Source: Dehalobacter sp. CP (GTDB lineage: Bacteria > Bacillota_B > Desulfitobacteriia > Desulfitobacteriales > Syntrophobotulaceae). Taken from it: DNA of 64,000 bases. The notes beneath the pieces are model-generated. The model was given only the letters and a program-made list of their open reading frames with translations. It ran no database searches and had not been told where the DNA came from. How positions within the stretch are numbered: the stretch's first letter is position 1; every line of letters starts with the position of its first letter. Below are positions 62,066-64,000 of this stretch, in pieces. The stretch spans positions 36,636 through 100,635 of the forward strand of contig VMEE01000022.1 of assembly GCA_009910795.1 (NCBI GenBank), given 5' to 3'. The translations under genes were made by a program, and so were the position numbers.

Positions 62066-63277
62066 CTAGGACTTAACATCAGGTTCAAGATTCGTTAAAC
62101 CTTTCCGATAAAAGATCATCATGAACAATGACGCAATTAGTGCCATCACAGAGCCATAGTAAAATGGCACGCTGTAATTGACATGGTCATAAAGCAACCC
62201 TGCAATGACACTGGCCGGAAGAAGCGTAATACCCACAAGGCTGTTGTATATGCCCAGCCCTGTCCCCCGTTTGTCCTTAGGAACCAAATCAGACACTAAA
62301 GCCTTCTGTACACCGTCAGTGGCTGCGCTGTAGAGTCCGTACAGTGCAAAGAGCAATACCAGTACGGTTCCGCTGTTTGTTCTGCCAAATCCGAAATACA
62401 GGACTGAATACAGCAGATAGCCGAAAATGATCAGTCTTTCTCTGCCGATTTTATCTGACAGCATGCCTGCCGGTACGGAGAAGAGCGCCGACACTGCGTA
62501 AAAGATCAGATAGATCATCGGAATCAAGGAATTTTTGATCCCAATATCACTGGCTTTGACCAAAAGAAGCGCATCGGTAGAATTTCCCATCGTAAAAATG
62601 AAGATGATTCCAAGAAAGGCATAGTACTTTTTTGGGAAGTCCTTCACTGTAATTTTCCCAAGCGGTTCCATCTTCTCCGATTTCGCTTCCTTCACGAAAC
62701 ATATAATGTTTATCAGTCCCAGCAAACCTGGGATGGCTGCTATAAGAAATACCAGCCGGTAATCATTTGGAAACAACAGCAGGATTCCTGCTGCCAGAAG
62801 CGGCCCAACGATCGCCCCGCTGTTATCCATCGCTTTGTGAAAGCCAAAGTTTTTGCCTTTACTGCCGTCTTCAGAGGACGCGGCAATCAGGCTGTCTCTT
62901 GGTGCTGTCCGAACACCCTTACCAACCCGCTCGATAGATCTGATAAGCAGAACCTGCAGCGGCGAGGTTACCATCGAAAACATGGGTGAAAGAACTGCCG
63001 TGAAAGCATACCCGATGACCATGAACGGCTTATTCTTTCTGATCTTGTCACTCCACCAGCCGGATAACGCTTTAAGCACGGATGCCGTACTCTCTGCAAT
63101 CCCTTCAATCAAAGAGAGCTCCGTTTTAGTTGCTCCCAAGGACATTAAAAATAACGGCATCACAGAATAAATCATTTTCGTCGTCGTATCCGTTAAAAAG
63201 CTTGTCAGGCCTACGAAAAAGATGTTCTTCTCTATGCCCAAGATCTTCTTTTCCCGGATCTTATTGTTATTGCTCAT
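62066..63277 (-). CDS. Major facilitator superfamily transporter
   Basis: 403 residues with twelve membrane helices and the MFS motif GRxxD-like loop (GWWSDKIRKNK near residue 75, repeated as GMLSDKIGRERL). The GKGVRTAPRDSLIA segment is typical of a group of bacterial MFS exporters of unknown substrate. It is convergent with mntH and separated from it by only 4 bp. A TTGTAA dyad and a weak hairpin lie upstream. Confidence 0.82.
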   Translation of the reverse strand: MSNNNKIREKKILGIEKNIFFVGLTSFLTDTTTKMIYSVMPLFLMSLGATKTELSLIEGIAESTASVLKALSGWWSDKIRKNKPFMVIGYAFTAVLSPMFSMVTSPLQVLLIRSIERVGKGVRTAPRDSLIAASSEDGSKGKNFGFHKAMDNSGAIVGPLLAAGILLLFPNDYRLVFLIAAIPGLLGLINIICFVKEAKSEKMEPLGKITVKDFPKKYYAFLGIIFIFTMGNSTDALLLVKASDIGIKNSLIPMIYLIFYAVSALFSVPAGMLSDKIGRERLIIFGYLLYSVLYFGFGRTNSGTVLVLLFALYGLYSAATDGVQKALVSDLVPKDKRGTGLGIYNSLVGITLLPASVIAGLLYDHVNYSVPFYYGSVMALIASLFMMIFYRKGLTNLEPDVKS

Positions 63278-63354
63278 TTTCTTTTCTCATTAAAAAGAGC
63301 GATCTCCATCGCCCTAGCTCCCTTTGTCATATCCGTTACGTCAATGCTAACACA

Positions 63355-63372
63355 TTGTAATATCAGTTACAA
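63355..63372. promoter_or_regulatory. Inverted repeat upstream of the MFS gene
   Basis: TTGTAATATCAGTTACAA is a perfect 6-6-6 dyad 78 bp upstream of the MFS start. It resembles a regulator operator (for example a TetR- or MerR-type site). A small hairpin GCGAT/ATCGC followed by TTTTTA on the minus strand lies between it and the gene. No regulator is encoded nearby. Confidence 0.45.
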
Positions 63373-63535
63373 GTAAAGATAACACATATCGCCGTTTCAT
63401 CCCATTCCATATTCCAGTTCACAAATTTTACGTGCTCAGCCAATCTTTAAATCCAAAACAGTATTCATAAATAACTTCATTCCTGACGGGAAATACTACG
63501 TAAGGTTAGGTTCAAAGTGGAAGGATGAAAGCAGT

Positions 63536-64000
63536 ATGTTCAGCTACGTTCATTCTAAACTGCGTTTTTGGCAGTTAGCAAATCATAACGGCGCTGACGC
63601 CAATCATTCAGGGAATTCTCAATCTGACCTTTTCGACAATCTGAACAAAAACCTTACTGCTTTAAAAGGTGTGTTCGGAAATAGCTATGATGTTAATATA
63701 CGTGAATTTAACTTTGGTGATCAGGGACTTACACGTGGTGCGATCATTTTCTTATCCGGGATGACGGATACAGTCACAATTAACGATAGTATTATAAAAC
63801 CATTGATGTACGACATCCGTTTAAGCTCCAAACAAGAGACATCATTACTGAATAACATAAGTATTATTCAGACAACGCTGCTTACGGTGGGAATGGTTCA
63901 AAAAGTTTCGACGATCGATGAAGTCGTAGATGGCTGTTTGTCCGGAAAAACGATTCTACTGATGGATGGCTCAAAAGAAGCTTTAGTCATTGGCACCGAA
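63536..64000 (+). CDS. GerA/GerKA-family spore germination protein, N-terminal part
   Basis: The frame opens at ATG 63536 behind AAGGATG and stays open to the window edge (155 codons). The sequence matches the N-terminal domain of GerA-type germinant receptor A subunits: LKGVFGNSYDVNIREFNFGD, IFLSGMTDTVTINDSIIKPLM, and VDGCLSGKTILLMDGSKEALVIGTE. These proteins sit in the inner membrane of spores and trigger germination with B and C subunits. Its presence indicates a spore-forming lineage. Confidence 0.85.
   Translation, partial: MFSYVHSKLRFWQLANHNGADANHSGNSQSDLFDNLNKNLTALKGVFGNSYDVNIREFNFGDQGLTRGAIIFLSGMTDTVTINDSIIKPLMYDIRLSSKQETSLLNNISIIQTTLLTVGMVQKVSTIDEVVDGCLSGKTILLMDGSKEALVIGTE

Noticed and set aside
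1..64000. CRISPR array or restriction/defence island
   Set aside because: No regularly spaced repeats and no cas, restriction or toxin-antitoxin genes were recognisable in the window.

Overview
The window comes from a low-to-mid GC Gram-positive, anaerobic, spore-forming-lineage Clostridium relative. The best guess is the Desulfitobacterium/Dehalobacter/Desulfosporosinus group (Peptococcaceae sensu lato). This rests on Firmicutes-type systems (BceRSAB, AddAB, PepV, KimA, YtrA-type GntR, a GerA-type germination protein at the right edge), strong Shine-Dalgarno sites with many GTG/TTG starts, and an anaerobe-style ferredoxin, FmdE protein and minimal SufCB pair. No 16S gene is present, so the assignment is inference.

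Layout. 1-0.7 kb: an IS256-type element inserted in an internally deleted IS1182-type transposase. 1-7 kb: a ytr-like GntR/ABC cassette with a perfect 16-bp inverted-repeat operator, a hemerythrin, a PepV-like dipeptidase, a ferredoxin and small enzymes. 7-11 kb: a secreted YcdB/SLH protein, a lytic transglycosylase and a cupin. 11.3-17.1 kb: an aromatic amino acid operon aroF-tyrA-aroA-aroC-pheA behind a sigma-A promoter, a 56-codon Tyr/Phe/Trp-rich leader peptide and an intrinsic terminator. 17.5-20.2 kb: a ComX-like pheromone precursor and a ComP-like kinase. 20-24.7 kb: an FmdE protein, a znuBCA uptake system with a Zur-like box, and a Fur-family gene. 24.6-34.5 kb: addA, addB, a YaiI-type protein and recQ. 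34.7 kb: a tiny basic gene with a terminator inside its reading frame, resembling ArfA/BrfA ribosome-rescue factors. 35-39 kb: a BlaR1/BlaI-type pair and an Lsa-type ABC-F protein with a leader attenuator. 39-42 kb: sufCB, a DUF2284 protein, a small coiled-coil gene and tRNA-Val. 42.5-48.8 kb: metal homeostasis, where a CDF exporter and a P-type ATPase each sit behind a NiCo (czcD-type) riboswitch with its own terminator. 49-55 kb: a KimA-type potassium importer with KdpE/KdpD but no kdpFABC. 55-60 kb: a BceRSAB-type antimicrobial peptide detoxification module. 60-63 kb: mntR/mntH and an MFS transporter. The right edge holds the start of a GerA-type germinant receptor gene.

The main theme is RNA-level control. 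Five separate cis-acting RNA devices are visible: the aromatic leader-peptide attenuator, the terminator inside the rescue-factor gene, the ABC-F attenuator and two NiCo riboswitches. The most unusual protein-level find is the ComX/ComP-like pair, which has no comQ or comA beside it and a degenerate kinase H-box. Several ordinary enzymes (PepV, AddA, AddB, ZnuA) carry low-complexity insertions that look like in-frame microsatellite expansions.

Starts were chosen by Shine-Dalgarno position. Family names come from motif recognition by eye and no database search was run.
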